NCBI GenBank assembly: GCA_946627685.1
Contig: CAMOVV010000098.1
Span: 1 to 5,473, forward strand
From: an uncultured Bacteroidales bacterium
GTDB lineage: Bacteria; Bacteroidota; Bacteroidia; Bacteroidales; UBA932
DNA: 5,473 nt
Direction of reading: 5' to 3'
Part shown: in pieces, positions 1-5,473 of the stretch
Layout of the letters: the number at the start of each line of letters is the position of its first letter
Numbering within the stretch: position 1 is the first letter of the stretch
Notes under the pieces: model-generated
Database searches by the model: none
Seen by the model: the letters and a program-made list of their open reading frames with translations, nothing else
Told to the model about the DNA's origin: nothing
Translations under genes and position numbers: made by a program

Positions 1-710
1 TCGGGATATCTGGAGCGGGCCTGCCACACGAAGGACGCGACATCGTAATAGACCGGTCCCCTGCGGCCTCCCTGGAAATCGATGAACCAGGGCTCCCCGT
101 CACGTATCATCACGTTGCGGGCCTGGAAATCCCTGTACATGAAGGTAAGGGAGTCTTCCCGCAGAAGGTCGTCACGCAGTTTCTCGAAATCGTCCTGCAG
201 AAGGGCCTCGTTGAATTCGAGTCCGGTAGCCTTCAGGAAACAGTATTTGAAGTAGTTGAGGTCGAACATCACCATCCTTCCGTCGAAACCGGGCTCCGGA
301 TAGCAGACGCTGAAATCCAGCCCCTTGGCCCCCTCGAACTGAATTTTGGGGAGCATCTCCATGGTGTGGCAGAGGAGCATCCTCTCATAGGGACTGTACT
401 CTCCCGCCGCCCTTCCCTGGGAGACGAGGTTGTAGAGGATGCCGTCGCCGAGGTCTTCCTGAAGGTAGCGCATCCCGTCAGGGCTGACGAAACGGATTTC
501 GGGGACGTTGATTCCCCTGCTCCGGAAATGACGGGCAAGGGACACGAAGGCATTGTTTTCTTCGAGGTTGTTGCCGACCACACCGATAAGGGAGAGGCCG
601 TCGGCCTTGAGACGGAAATACCTCCGGTTGCTCCCGGAAGACGTCATTTCATTGATTTCCCTGACCTTCAGTCCCGTGCTGGACTCGAAAAGATTCCTCA
701 GCTGATCCAT
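1..710 (-). CDS. APH/choline-kinase-like phosphotransferase, possible amino-sugar kinase (partial, C-terminus outside window)
   Basis: Reading the minus strand from the ATG at 710-708 gives 236 codons without a stop before the left edge. The fold assignment rests on protein-kinase-like landmarks. A nucleotide-loop-like stretch SGSNRRYFRL lies at residues 25-34, and YLQEDLGD at 82-89 resembles the hinge. The catalytic loop YRDFQARNVM is at 192-201, with D194 as probable catalytic base and N199 as metal ligand. IDFQGG at 210-215 is the DFG-like metal site (D211), and YYDVASF follows at 221-227. Bacteroidetes proteins with this arrangement are annotated as phosphotransferases related to the cell-wall sugar kinase AmgK, and some continue into a RapZ-C-terminal-like domain; whether this one does lies outside the window. 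Substrate is therefore unproven; MurNAc/GlcNAc phosphorylation is an inference. The start is supported by AAAAGGA six bases upstream and a promoter element just beyond. It is divergent from pncB. Confidence 0.85.
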   Translation of the reverse strand, partial: MDQLRNLFESSTGLKVREINEMTSSGSNRRYFRLKADGLSLIGVVGNNLEENNAFVSLARHFRSRGINVPEIRFVSPDGMRYLQEDLGDGILYNLVSQGRAAGEYSPYERMLLCHTMEMLPKIQFEGAKGLDFSVCYPEPGFDGRMVMFDLNYFKYCFLKATGLEFNEALLQDDFEKLRDDLLREDSLTFMYRDFQARNVMIRDGEPWFIDFQGGRRGPVYYDVASFVWQARSRYP

Positions 711-716
711 TGAATA

Positions 717-723
717 TCCTTTT
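717..723 (-). promoter_or_regulatory. Ribosome binding site of the phosphotransferase gene
   Basis: On the minus strand this reads AAAAGGA, six bases before the ATG at 710. It is A-rich and only partly Shine-Dalgarno-like, which suits Bacteroidetes, and it supports the chosen start. Confidence 0.45.
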
Positions 724-729
724 AGCGTA

Positions 730-737
730 CAAATTTA
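730..737 (-). promoter_or_regulatory. Bacteroidetes-type -7 promoter element for the phosphotransferase gene
   Basis: The minus strand reads TAAATTTG, an exact match to TAnnTTTG, the -7 element recognised by the Bacteroidetes primary sigma factor. It lies 20 bases upstream of the ATG at 710, so transcription would start near 723-726 with a very short leader. A T-rich run (minus-strand TTTTT, plus 752-756) sits where a -33 element could be, but there is no clear TTTG. The region is AT-rich compared with the flanking genes. Confidence 0.6.
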
Positions 738-748
738 CAAATAGTTCG

Positions 749-763
749 GTTAAAAATCTTAAC
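749..763. promoter_or_regulatory. Inverted repeat between divergent promoters, candidate operator
   Basis: The bases read GTTAA, five-base spacer, TTAAC, a perfect 5-bp-arm palindrome centred at 756. It lies between the two divergent -7 elements and overlaps the first four bases of the pncB one (760-767). That position would let a bound regulator block pncB and possibly both promoters. The arms are short and AT-rich, so chance is a real possibility, and no regulator can be named. Confidence 0.25.
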
Positions 764-767
764 TTTG
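760..767 (+). promoter_or_regulatory. Bacteroidetes-type -7 promoter element for the pncB-porin-transglycosylase operon
   Basis: The plus strand reads TAACTTTG, an exact match to TAnnTTTG, ending 22 bases before the pncB ATG at 790. Predicted transcription start is near 772-775, giving a leader of about 15-18 bases. The best -33 candidate is a weak TTTA at 734-737, which falls inside the minus-strand -7 element. As no other promoter-like gap exists downstream, this probably drives all three plus-strand genes. Confidence 0.6.
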
Positions 768-789
768 TCCGATTAAACGGAAATCTCAG

Positions 790-2280
790 ATGAAGAATCT
801 TAATTGGGCATACTGCTCGGACAAATACCAGTACACGATGGGAAAGTCCTTCCTGGAAACGGGAAAGAAGGATAAAACCGCCGTATTCAACATGTTCTAC
901 CGCGTGGCCCCGGAAAACAACAACTGGGCCGTCGCCAGCGGGACGGAGGAGGTTATCCAAATGATAGAAGGCATCGGGAAGGAGAATGCGGATTTCTATG
1001 AAAAGTTCCTTCCCGGAGACGATTACAAGGAATTCAGGGAGTATCTGGCCGGGATGAAATTCACCGGGAACGTCTATGCCGTGAGAGAAGGGGAAATAGT
1101 CTTTCCCAACCAGCCGGTAATCACCGTGGAAGCCCCCCTCATCCAGGCCCAGGTCATCGAGACCCCCATCCTGTGCATCATGAACCACCAGATGGCCGTG
1201 GCCACGAAAGCCTCCCGCGTGTGCAGGGCCACCGACCGACCCGTGAGCGAATTCGGCTCACGCAGGGCCCACGGCCCCTGGGCCGCAACATACGGAGCGA
1301 AGGCCGCCATCATCGCCGGCTGCGCCAGTTCCTCCAACATCCTGGCGGGAATCCTCAACGGCGTCCCTTCCACAGGCACCATGGCCCACAGCTACGTGAC
1401 CTCCTACGGAAGTTCCGTCGAAGGAGAGCACAGGGCCTTCGTCGATTACATCAACACCCACAGGGGCGAGAACCTGATTCTCCTGATAGACACCTACGAC
1501 ACCCTCAAATGCGGAGTGCTCAACGCCATCAGGGCCTTCCGCGAATGCGGCATCGACGATTCCTACCCCTACGGCTACGGCATCCGCCTGGACAGCGGAG
1601 ACCTCACCTATCTCTCCATCAAAGTCAGGGACATCCTCGACAATCACGGGATGCGCGGATGCAAGATATTCGCCACCAACGGCCTGGACGAATATCTCAT
1701 CTCCGACCTTGAAAGGCAGGGCGCAAGAATCGACTCCTACGGAGTGGGCGACGCCATCGCGACCAGCAAGGCGGCCCCCTGCTTCGGCAACGTCTATAAA
1801 CTTGTCCAGCTGGACGGCGAACCGGTTCTCAAACGCTCCGAAGACACCATTAAGCTCATCAATCCCGGATTCCAGATTACATACAGGATTGTCGTCAAAG
1901 AAGACGGGGCGGAGAGGAACAAAGCCGACGTCACCTGCCTCCGCGGCGACGCCCTGTCAAAGAAAATCGAGGCCGGAGCGGAGTTCACCATCCGCGACGA
2001 AAGGGACGCATACAAAAACAAGACCTTCCCCGCCGGCTCCTACACCTGGAGGACTCTCCAGCTCCAGGTCGTGAAAGACGGCAGGCGCTGCGCCCCGGCC
2101 CACACCCTCATGGAGAAAAAAGCCTTCTACAACGACACGCTGGCCCATTTCAGCCCGTCCGAACGAAGGCTCATAAACCCCCACTACTACAAGGTGGACA
2201 TCTCCGATGCCCTCTACGACACCAAGATGTCCATCCTGAGCAGGCTCAACAAGGAAATCGCCGAATTCAAAATCGACTGA
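790..2280 (+). CDS. pncB: Nicotinate phosphoribosyltransferase (EC 6.3.4.21)
   Basis: This cytosolic enzyme joins nicotinate to PRPP, with ATP use, to make nicotinate mononucleotide in the Preiss-Handler route of NAD salvage. The 496 residues match the long (about 490-residue) bacterial/human-like form. Seen in the protein: the N-terminal SDKYQYTMGKSF (10-21) and VFNMFYR (32-38); the base-binding FGSRRAHGPW (155-164); GTMAHSYV (196-203), whose H200 is at the position of the histidine phosphorylated in the family; LIDTYDTLKCGVLNAI (232-247); the phosphoribosyl-site motif IRLDSGDL (265-272); ATNGLDEY (295-302); and GVGDAIATSKAAP (318-330). All the key motifs look intact. The ATG at 790 gives the full family N-terminus and sits just downstream of a -7 element. 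No strong Shine-Dalgarno is visible, as is common in this phylum. The porin gene follows after 7 bp. The nicotinamide enzyme (NAMPT) is unlikely, since the N-terminal and H200 motifs are of the nicotinate type. Confidence 0.96.
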   Translation: MKNLNWAYCSDKYQYTMGKSFLETGKKDKTAVFNMFYRVAPENNNWAVASGTEEVIQMIEGIGKENADFYEKFLPGDDYKEFREYLAGMKFTGNVYAVREGEIVFPNQPVITVEAPLIQAQVIETPILCIMNHQMAVATKASRVCRATDRPVSEFGSRRAHGPWAATYGAKAAIIAGCASSSNILAGILNGVPSTGTMAHSYVTSYGSSVEGEHRAFVDYINTHRGENLILLIDTYDTLKCGVLNAIRAFRECGIDDSYPYGYGIRLDSGDLTYLSIKVRDILDNHGMRGCKIFATNGLDEYLISDLERQGARIDSYGVGDAIATSKAAPCFGNVYKLVQLDGEPVLKRSEDTIKLINPGFQITYRIVVKEDGAERNKADVTCLRGDALSKKIEAGAEFTIRDERDAYKNKTFPAGSYTWRTLQLQVVKDGRRCAPAHTLMEKKAFYNDTLAHFSPSERRLINPHYYKVDISDALYDTKMSILSRLNKEIAEFKID

Positions 2281-2287
2281 CGCCCCC

Positions 2288-4900
2288 ATGGTCAAAGACT
2301 TCCTGAAAAGATTCTCGCTTCCGCTGGTCGCCACAGGCCTGGCCGCCTTCAACACCATCGGCATGACGGTGAACCGCTCGATGCCTTCCCTGCAGCCCTC
2401 CGTGGTCAGGGACACCGTGCGGAAAGGAAGCCGTGACACCATCATCTACACCAATCCCTTCGCGAAAAAAGACACCGGGAAGAGTTTCTTCACCCTTGTC
2501 CCCGACGGAACCACCTCCCTCCCCGGAAGGGATTCCATCAAGGCGCCCGATTCCCTGAAACAGACCGACACGTTCCGCTACCGCTGGTATGCAGCGACGG
2601 TGGACCAAGCCGTCCACGCCTGGGTGAAGGACTCCCTCATACAGAAAGGCGACAGCCTGATCTGGCCCCGCATCGACTCCCTCTACCTCGCAGACTCCAC
2701 GGCAAAAGCGAAGGTAGCCTTTGACGAGTGGTTCGCCTCCCTGGACAAAATAGGACGGAAAAGATATTTCGCCGACCTCAAGGCAGAAAAGGACAAGAGG
2801 CGCGCCGACAGCATCATGGCCATCAAGGACAGCATCAAGTCCGTGAGGGACAGCATCAAGGAGAGCACTCCAAGGATTCTCGAGACCTTCGCCATCCCCG
2901 ACTCGATGCAGTACAAGAGGCTGGTGGCCTGGACCTTGGACAGAAGATACAGCAAGACGGAGGCCTTCGTTCCGGACACCTCCTACAACTACTGGTTCCA
3001 CGACTTTCCCTTCCGAAGGGAGGACGTGGGCGCCACCTGGCTCGGCGTTTCCGGCTCTCCCGTGCAGACCTACGATTTCTTCAAGCGCAGGAGCACGGAG
3101 CACGTGAGTTTCTACGAGCCCTACGAGTCCTGGGGAGACTCCCCTTCCACCGTCCGCTTCTACAACACCAAGGTTCCCTACACAGAACTGGCCTACTGGG
3201 GGACCCTCTTCGCCAACGAGGAAAAAGGTTCCGACAACCTCCATCTCTCCACATCCCAGAACATCTACCCGGGGATGAACTACACCCTTGAGTACAACAG
3301 GTTCGGAGGCGGAGGAATGCTCGACAACGAAAACACCAAGAACAAGAACTTCGCCGCCACCTTCAACTATCTGGGAAAGAGATACATGCTCAACGCAGGC
3401 TACCTTTTCAACAGCATCAGCAGGGGCGAGAACGGAGGTCTTACGGACAATTTCTGGGTGAGGGACACCACCGTGGAAGCCAGGGAGATAGACGTCATCC
3501 TCTCCAGCGCCAAGACCCAGATAAAGAAAAATACCGTCTTCCTGGACCAGGAATACAGGATTCCGTTCAATTTCCTTGAGAAGCTGAAAAAGAAAAAGGA
3601 AGTCCCGGCGCAGGCGGATTCCCTCGCAGCCCCCGCGGAAGAGGATGCCGGGGAGAGCGTGGAAGACGCCCATAAGGACATCACCACCGCATTCATCGGC
3701 CACAGCAGCGAGTATTCGACCTACAGGAAACTGTACACCGACGAAATCGCGACCTCGGACAGCCTCGGAAGAGCCTTCTACAACAACGTCTTCAACTACA
3801 ATCCCACCTCGTCGCGGGACTCGGTGAGGACCATGAAGCTGGAAAACCGCCTGTTCATCCGTCTCCAGCCCTGGGCCGACGACGGAGTGGTATCAAAGCT
3901 GAACGCAGGCATCGGCAACAGGATTCAATCCTTCTACATGATAGACCCCGCCTTCCTGCACTCCTCCAAGAAGCATAGATGGAATTCCTCCTTCTTCTAC
4001 GGAGGGGTCGAGGGACAGCTCCGGAACTATATCCGCTGGCATGCCAACGGCGAGCTGGTCTTTGCAGGGGACGAGGCGGGAGACTTCTCGGTGGACGCCG
4101 AGGCCTCCCTCGCCTTCTATCCCTTCAGGAAAGCCAGGAAGAGCCCGGTGAGCCTTACCCTGAGCTTCGACACATCCCTCAAGGAGCCAGACTTCTACCA
4201 CCAGCACTATTTCTCCAACCACTTCAGGTGGGACAACGACTTCGACAAAATTTCCGTCACGAGAATCGGCGGAAGGCTCGACATCCCCTACTGGAAGCTG
4301 TCGCTGTCGGCGGGTTATGCCCTCCTTGACAAGAACATCTATTTCGACCCCACTGGAATGGTCAGGCAGAACACCACTCCGATGTCCGTCGCCACCATCT
4401 CCGTTTCCAAGAACCTCTCTCTGCTGAGGGACATCTTCCACCTTGACAACAGGGCCCTTTTCCAGGTGTCCTCGAACAAGGATGTCCTCCCCCTCCCCAC
4501 CGTGGCCATCAACCTGAGATATTACATCCAGTTTGACATCGTGCGCGGAGTCCTGCAGATGCAGGCCGGCGCCGACGGCCTTTGGAACACATCCTGGTAC
4601 GCCCCGGGGTGGAATCCCGCAGTGGGCGCCTTCTACAACCAGAACCAGGTGAAATACAACAACGGCCCGACCTTCGACGTCTTCGTGAACATGCAGTGGA
4701 AGAGGGCCTGCATCTTCGTCAAACTGGAGAATCTCGGCATGGGATGGCCCATGGACAAGGCCGACTACTTCTCCGCCCACCACTATATCAGGACACAGAA
4801 AGCCATCAAGCTCGGAATGTTCTGGCCGTTCTACATGCCTTCCGCAAGGCAGAAGACAATGAGCGAATCCGCGGGAGGAGGCGGCTCCGGTGGGAGATAA
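2288..4900 (+). CDS. Putative outer-membrane porin, Porin_10 family
   Basis: This is an 870-residue envelope protein, recognised as the Bacteroidetes 'putative porin' (Porin_10) type. The best hallmark is the stretch around 289-343: FYNTKVPYTELAYW, then HLSTSQNIYPGMNYTLEYNR and a Gly-rich turn, followed by alternating polar/aromatic strands to near residue 849, as expected for a beta-barrel. Layout: residues 1-30 have a basic start (KDFLKR) and a hydrophobic stretch, a plausible but weak export signal without a clear AxA site. Residues 80-210 are hydrophilic and rich in D-S-hydrophobic motifs, including three heptads. Residues 431-462 form a Lys-rich then acidic low-complexity insert. The last strand appears to end at WPFY (846-849), followed by a Gly/Ser-rich tail to 870. 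The ATG lies 7 bp after the pncB stop, indicating an operon; no Shine-Dalgarno is visible, so coupled translation is likely. Substrate is unknown. No TonB box or plug is seen, so it is not a TonB-dependent receptor. Confidence 0.85.
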   Translation: MVKDFLKRFSLPLVATGLAAFNTIGMTVNRSMPSLQPSVVRDTVRKGSRDTIIYTNPFAKKDTGKSFFTLVPDGTTSLPGRDSIKAPDSLKQTDTFRYRWYAATVDQAVHAWVKDSLIQKGDSLIWPRIDSLYLADSTAKAKVAFDEWFASLDKIGRKRYFADLKAEKDKRRADSIMAIKDSIKSVRDSIKESTPRILETFAIPDSMQYKRLVAWTLDRRYSKTEAFVPDTSYNYWFHDFPFRREDVGATWLGVSGSPVQTYDFFKRRSTEHVSFYEPYESWGDSPSTVRFYNTKVPYTELAYWGTLFANEEKGSDNLHLSTSQNIYPGMNYTLEYNRFGGGGMLDNENTKNKNFAATFNYLGKRYMLNAGYLFNSISRGENGGLTDNFWVRDTTVEAREIDVILSSAKTQIKKNTVFLDQEYRIPFNFLEKLKKKKEVPAQADSLAAPAEEDAGESVEDAHKDITTAFIGHSSEYSTYRKLYTDEIATSDSLGRAFYNNVFNYNPTSSRDSVRTMKLENRLFIRLQPWADDGVVSKLNAGIGNRIQSFYMIDPAFLHSSKKHRWNSSFFYGGVEGQLRNYIRWHANGELVFAGDEAGDFSVDAEASLAFYPFRKARKSPVSLTLSFDTSLKEPDFYHQHYFSNHFRWDNDFDKISVTRIGGRLDIPYWKLSLSAGYALLDKNIYFDPTGMVRQNTTPMSVATISVSKNLSLLRDIFHLDNRALFQVSSNKDVLPLPTVAINLRYYIQFDIVRGVLQMQAGADGLWNTSWYAPGWNPAVGAFYNQNQVKYNNGPTFDVFVNMQWKRACIFVKLENLGMGWPMDKADYFSAHHYIRTQKAIKLGMFWPFYMPSARQKTMSESAGGGGSGGR
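2807..2869 (+). repeat. Three tandem 21-bp units encoding DSI heptads in the porin
   Basis: Units at 2807-2827, 2828-2848 and 2849-2869 each begin GACAGCATCA and encode DSIMAIK, DSIKSVR and DSIKEST (residues 174-194). The first ten bases are identical in all three, while the ends diverge. This fits an old in-frame tandem duplication in a charged, probably helical, periplasmic segment. Confidence 0.8.
4873..4880 (+). promoter_or_regulatory. Ribosome binding site of the transglycosylase gene, inside the porin C-terminus
   Basis: GGGAGGAG ends nine bases before the GTG at 4890 and is the strongest Shine-Dalgarno-like run ahead of any gene here. It also encodes part of the porin's Gly-rich tail. 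It helps decide the start: a TGA in the downstream gene's frame at 4860-4862 and no other ATG, GTG or TTG before the signal sequence leave GTG 4890 as the only usual start codon. Confidence 0.5.
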
Positions 4901-5473
4901 GGGAAAGACATATCTGAGGTACGGCCTCGCCGCCCTTGTCCTCCTGCTTCTTTTCCCATGTGCAAAACGTCCGTCCGCCCATCGGGGAGACGGGTTTCCG
5001 GGAAGTTTCGTAAAGGCCGGCATCGACCTGGACTTTGCAGGGAAAAAAACGGCCCCGCTCGAGACGGGCTACAATTACGAGCTGCTCCATGACTTCGCCA
5101 GAAGCGGAAATTTCTCCTTGGAGATATGCGTTCCCGGAAAGGATGAAAACCTTCTGGATTCGCTGAGGGAAGGAAGCCTCGACCTCCTGGTTCTCCACCT
5201 GTCCGACACCCTTTCCACGGACGGGCTGCTGGTCTCGATTCCGGTGGACAACAACACCGTATGGGCCGTCATGGACGGGAAGTACGAAAGAATCAGCGAA
5301 ATCAATTCCTGGCTCAGCGCCTACCTTTCCTCCAAGGGAGGCAAGGAGCTCAGAAACAGGTTTTTCAGGATTTACAATCCAAGGAAACTTGTCTCGATGG
5401 GAAGGAGTTCTTCCACCGCCAGCCCCTATGACAGCTACTTCAAGGAGAGTTCCAAAGCCCTCGGATGGGACTG
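4890..5473 (+). CDS. Lytic transglycosylase-like envelope protein, MltF type (partial, SLT domain outside window)
   Basis: The frame from GTG 4890 is open to the right edge (194 residues). It begins with a basic start and a hydrophobic segment, then Cys24 (LLLLFPC, residues 18-24): a signal peptide, possibly a lipoprotein signal, although Pro before the Cys is atypical. Next comes a short solute-binding-like region: TGYNYELLHDFA (59-70), LLDSLREGSLDLLVL (88-102), VSIPVDNNTVWAVMDG (115-130), INSWLSAYL (138-146) and RFFRIYNPRK (157-166). The final SPYDSYFKESSKALGWD (178-194) resembles the entry into the SLT lysozyme-like domain of MltF-type enzymes, which cleave peptidoglycan to 1,6-anhydro-MurNAc ends. 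The catalytic Glu should lie beyond the edge, so activity cannot be confirmed. Canonical MltF binding domains are about 220 residues; only about 120 are present here. The gene overlaps the porin by 11 bp, indicating co-transcription and probably translational coupling. Confidence 0.72.
   Translation, partial: MGDKGKTYLRYGLAALVLLLLFPCAKRPSAHRGDGFPGSFVKAGIDLDFAGKKTAPLETGYNYELLHDFARSGNFSLEICVPGKDENLLDSLREGSLDLLVLHLSDTLSTDGLLVSIPVDNNTVWAVMDGKYERISEINSWLSAYLSSKGGKELRNRFFRIYNPRKLVSMGRSSSTASPYDSYFKESSKALGWD

Noticed and set aside
1..710. Acquired aminoglycoside-resistance kinase
   Set aside because: The catalytic loop follows the chromosomal Bacteroidetes family, base composition matches the neighbours, and there are no mobile-element signs nearby.
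366..713. 115-residue plus-strand open frame
   Set aside because: It is antisense to the phosphotransferase gene, whose catalytic motifs are clear in the minus-strand frame.
649..1188. Minus-strand open frame spanning the intergenic region and the start of pncB
   Set aside because: It would cover both promoter elements and is antisense to conserved pncB sequence; there is no independent support.
1173..1712. 179-residue plus-strand open frame inside pncB
   Set aside because: An out-of-frame shadow rich in Arg, His, Pro and Gln; the pncB frame carries all the family motifs.
790..2280. Nicotinamide phosphoribosyltransferase (NadV/NAMPT)
   Set aside because: The N-terminal motif, the FGSRRAHG motif and the length match the nicotinate enzyme better.
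2281..2287. Separate promoter or terminator between pncB and the porin
   Set aside because: The gap is only seven bases (CGCCCCC), with no room for either and no hairpin.
2267..3703. 478-residue open frame on the minus strand, and a 376-residue one at 3893-5023
   Set aside because: Both lie antisense to the porin or the transglycosylase. Their Gly/Val/His-rich composition is what the reverse of G/C-ending codons gives, and they show no recognisable motifs.
2288..4900. TonB-dependent receptor or SusC-like protein
   Set aside because: No plug domain, TonB box or carboxypeptidase-like extension is visible, and the mid-protein motif matches Porin_10.

Overview
The window looks like chromosomal DNA of a GC-rich member of the Bacteroidota, most likely Bacteroidales. 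Three things point that way. Two exact matches to the Bacteroidetes -7 promoter element (TAnnTTTG) lie in the only intergenic region. A Porin_10-type 'putative porin' is present, a family essentially confined to this phylum. The kinase fragment carries the catalytic loop typical of the Bacteroidetes APH-like family. Third codon positions are rich in G/C and AGG is a favoured arginine codon, so a gut or rumen lineage that is GC-rich for Bacteroidales is plausible; this last step is inference.

Layout: (1) positions 1-710, minus strand, the N-terminal part of an APH/choline-kinase-like phosphotransferase that runs off the left edge. (2) Positions 711-789, a 79-bp divergent intergenic region with back-to-back promoter elements and a small inverted repeat. 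(3) Positions 790-2280, plus strand, a complete nicotinate phosphoribosyltransferase (pncB). (4) Positions 2288-4900, a complete 870-residue outer-membrane porin of the Porin_10 type, starting 7 bp after pncB. (5) From 4890 to the right edge, the start of a lytic transglycosylase-like envelope protein (MltF-like), which overlaps the porin by 11 bp and is cut off where its SLT domain should begin.

The three plus-strand genes are so tightly packed (7-bp gap, then 11-bp overlap, no visible terminator) that they very probably form one operon driven from the 711-789 region. The functions are NAD salvage, an outer-membrane channel and peptidoglycan cleavage, with a possible amino-sugar kinase divergently transcribed. 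A link between envelope turnover and nutrient uptake is conceivable but is not shown by the sequence. I see no mobile element, CRISPR array, RNA gene or defence system, and no clear candidate for an entirely new system. The most interesting points are the apparently shortened solute-binding-like region of the transglycosylase, the atypical C-terminus of the porin and its overlap with the next gene, and the compact divergent promoter.
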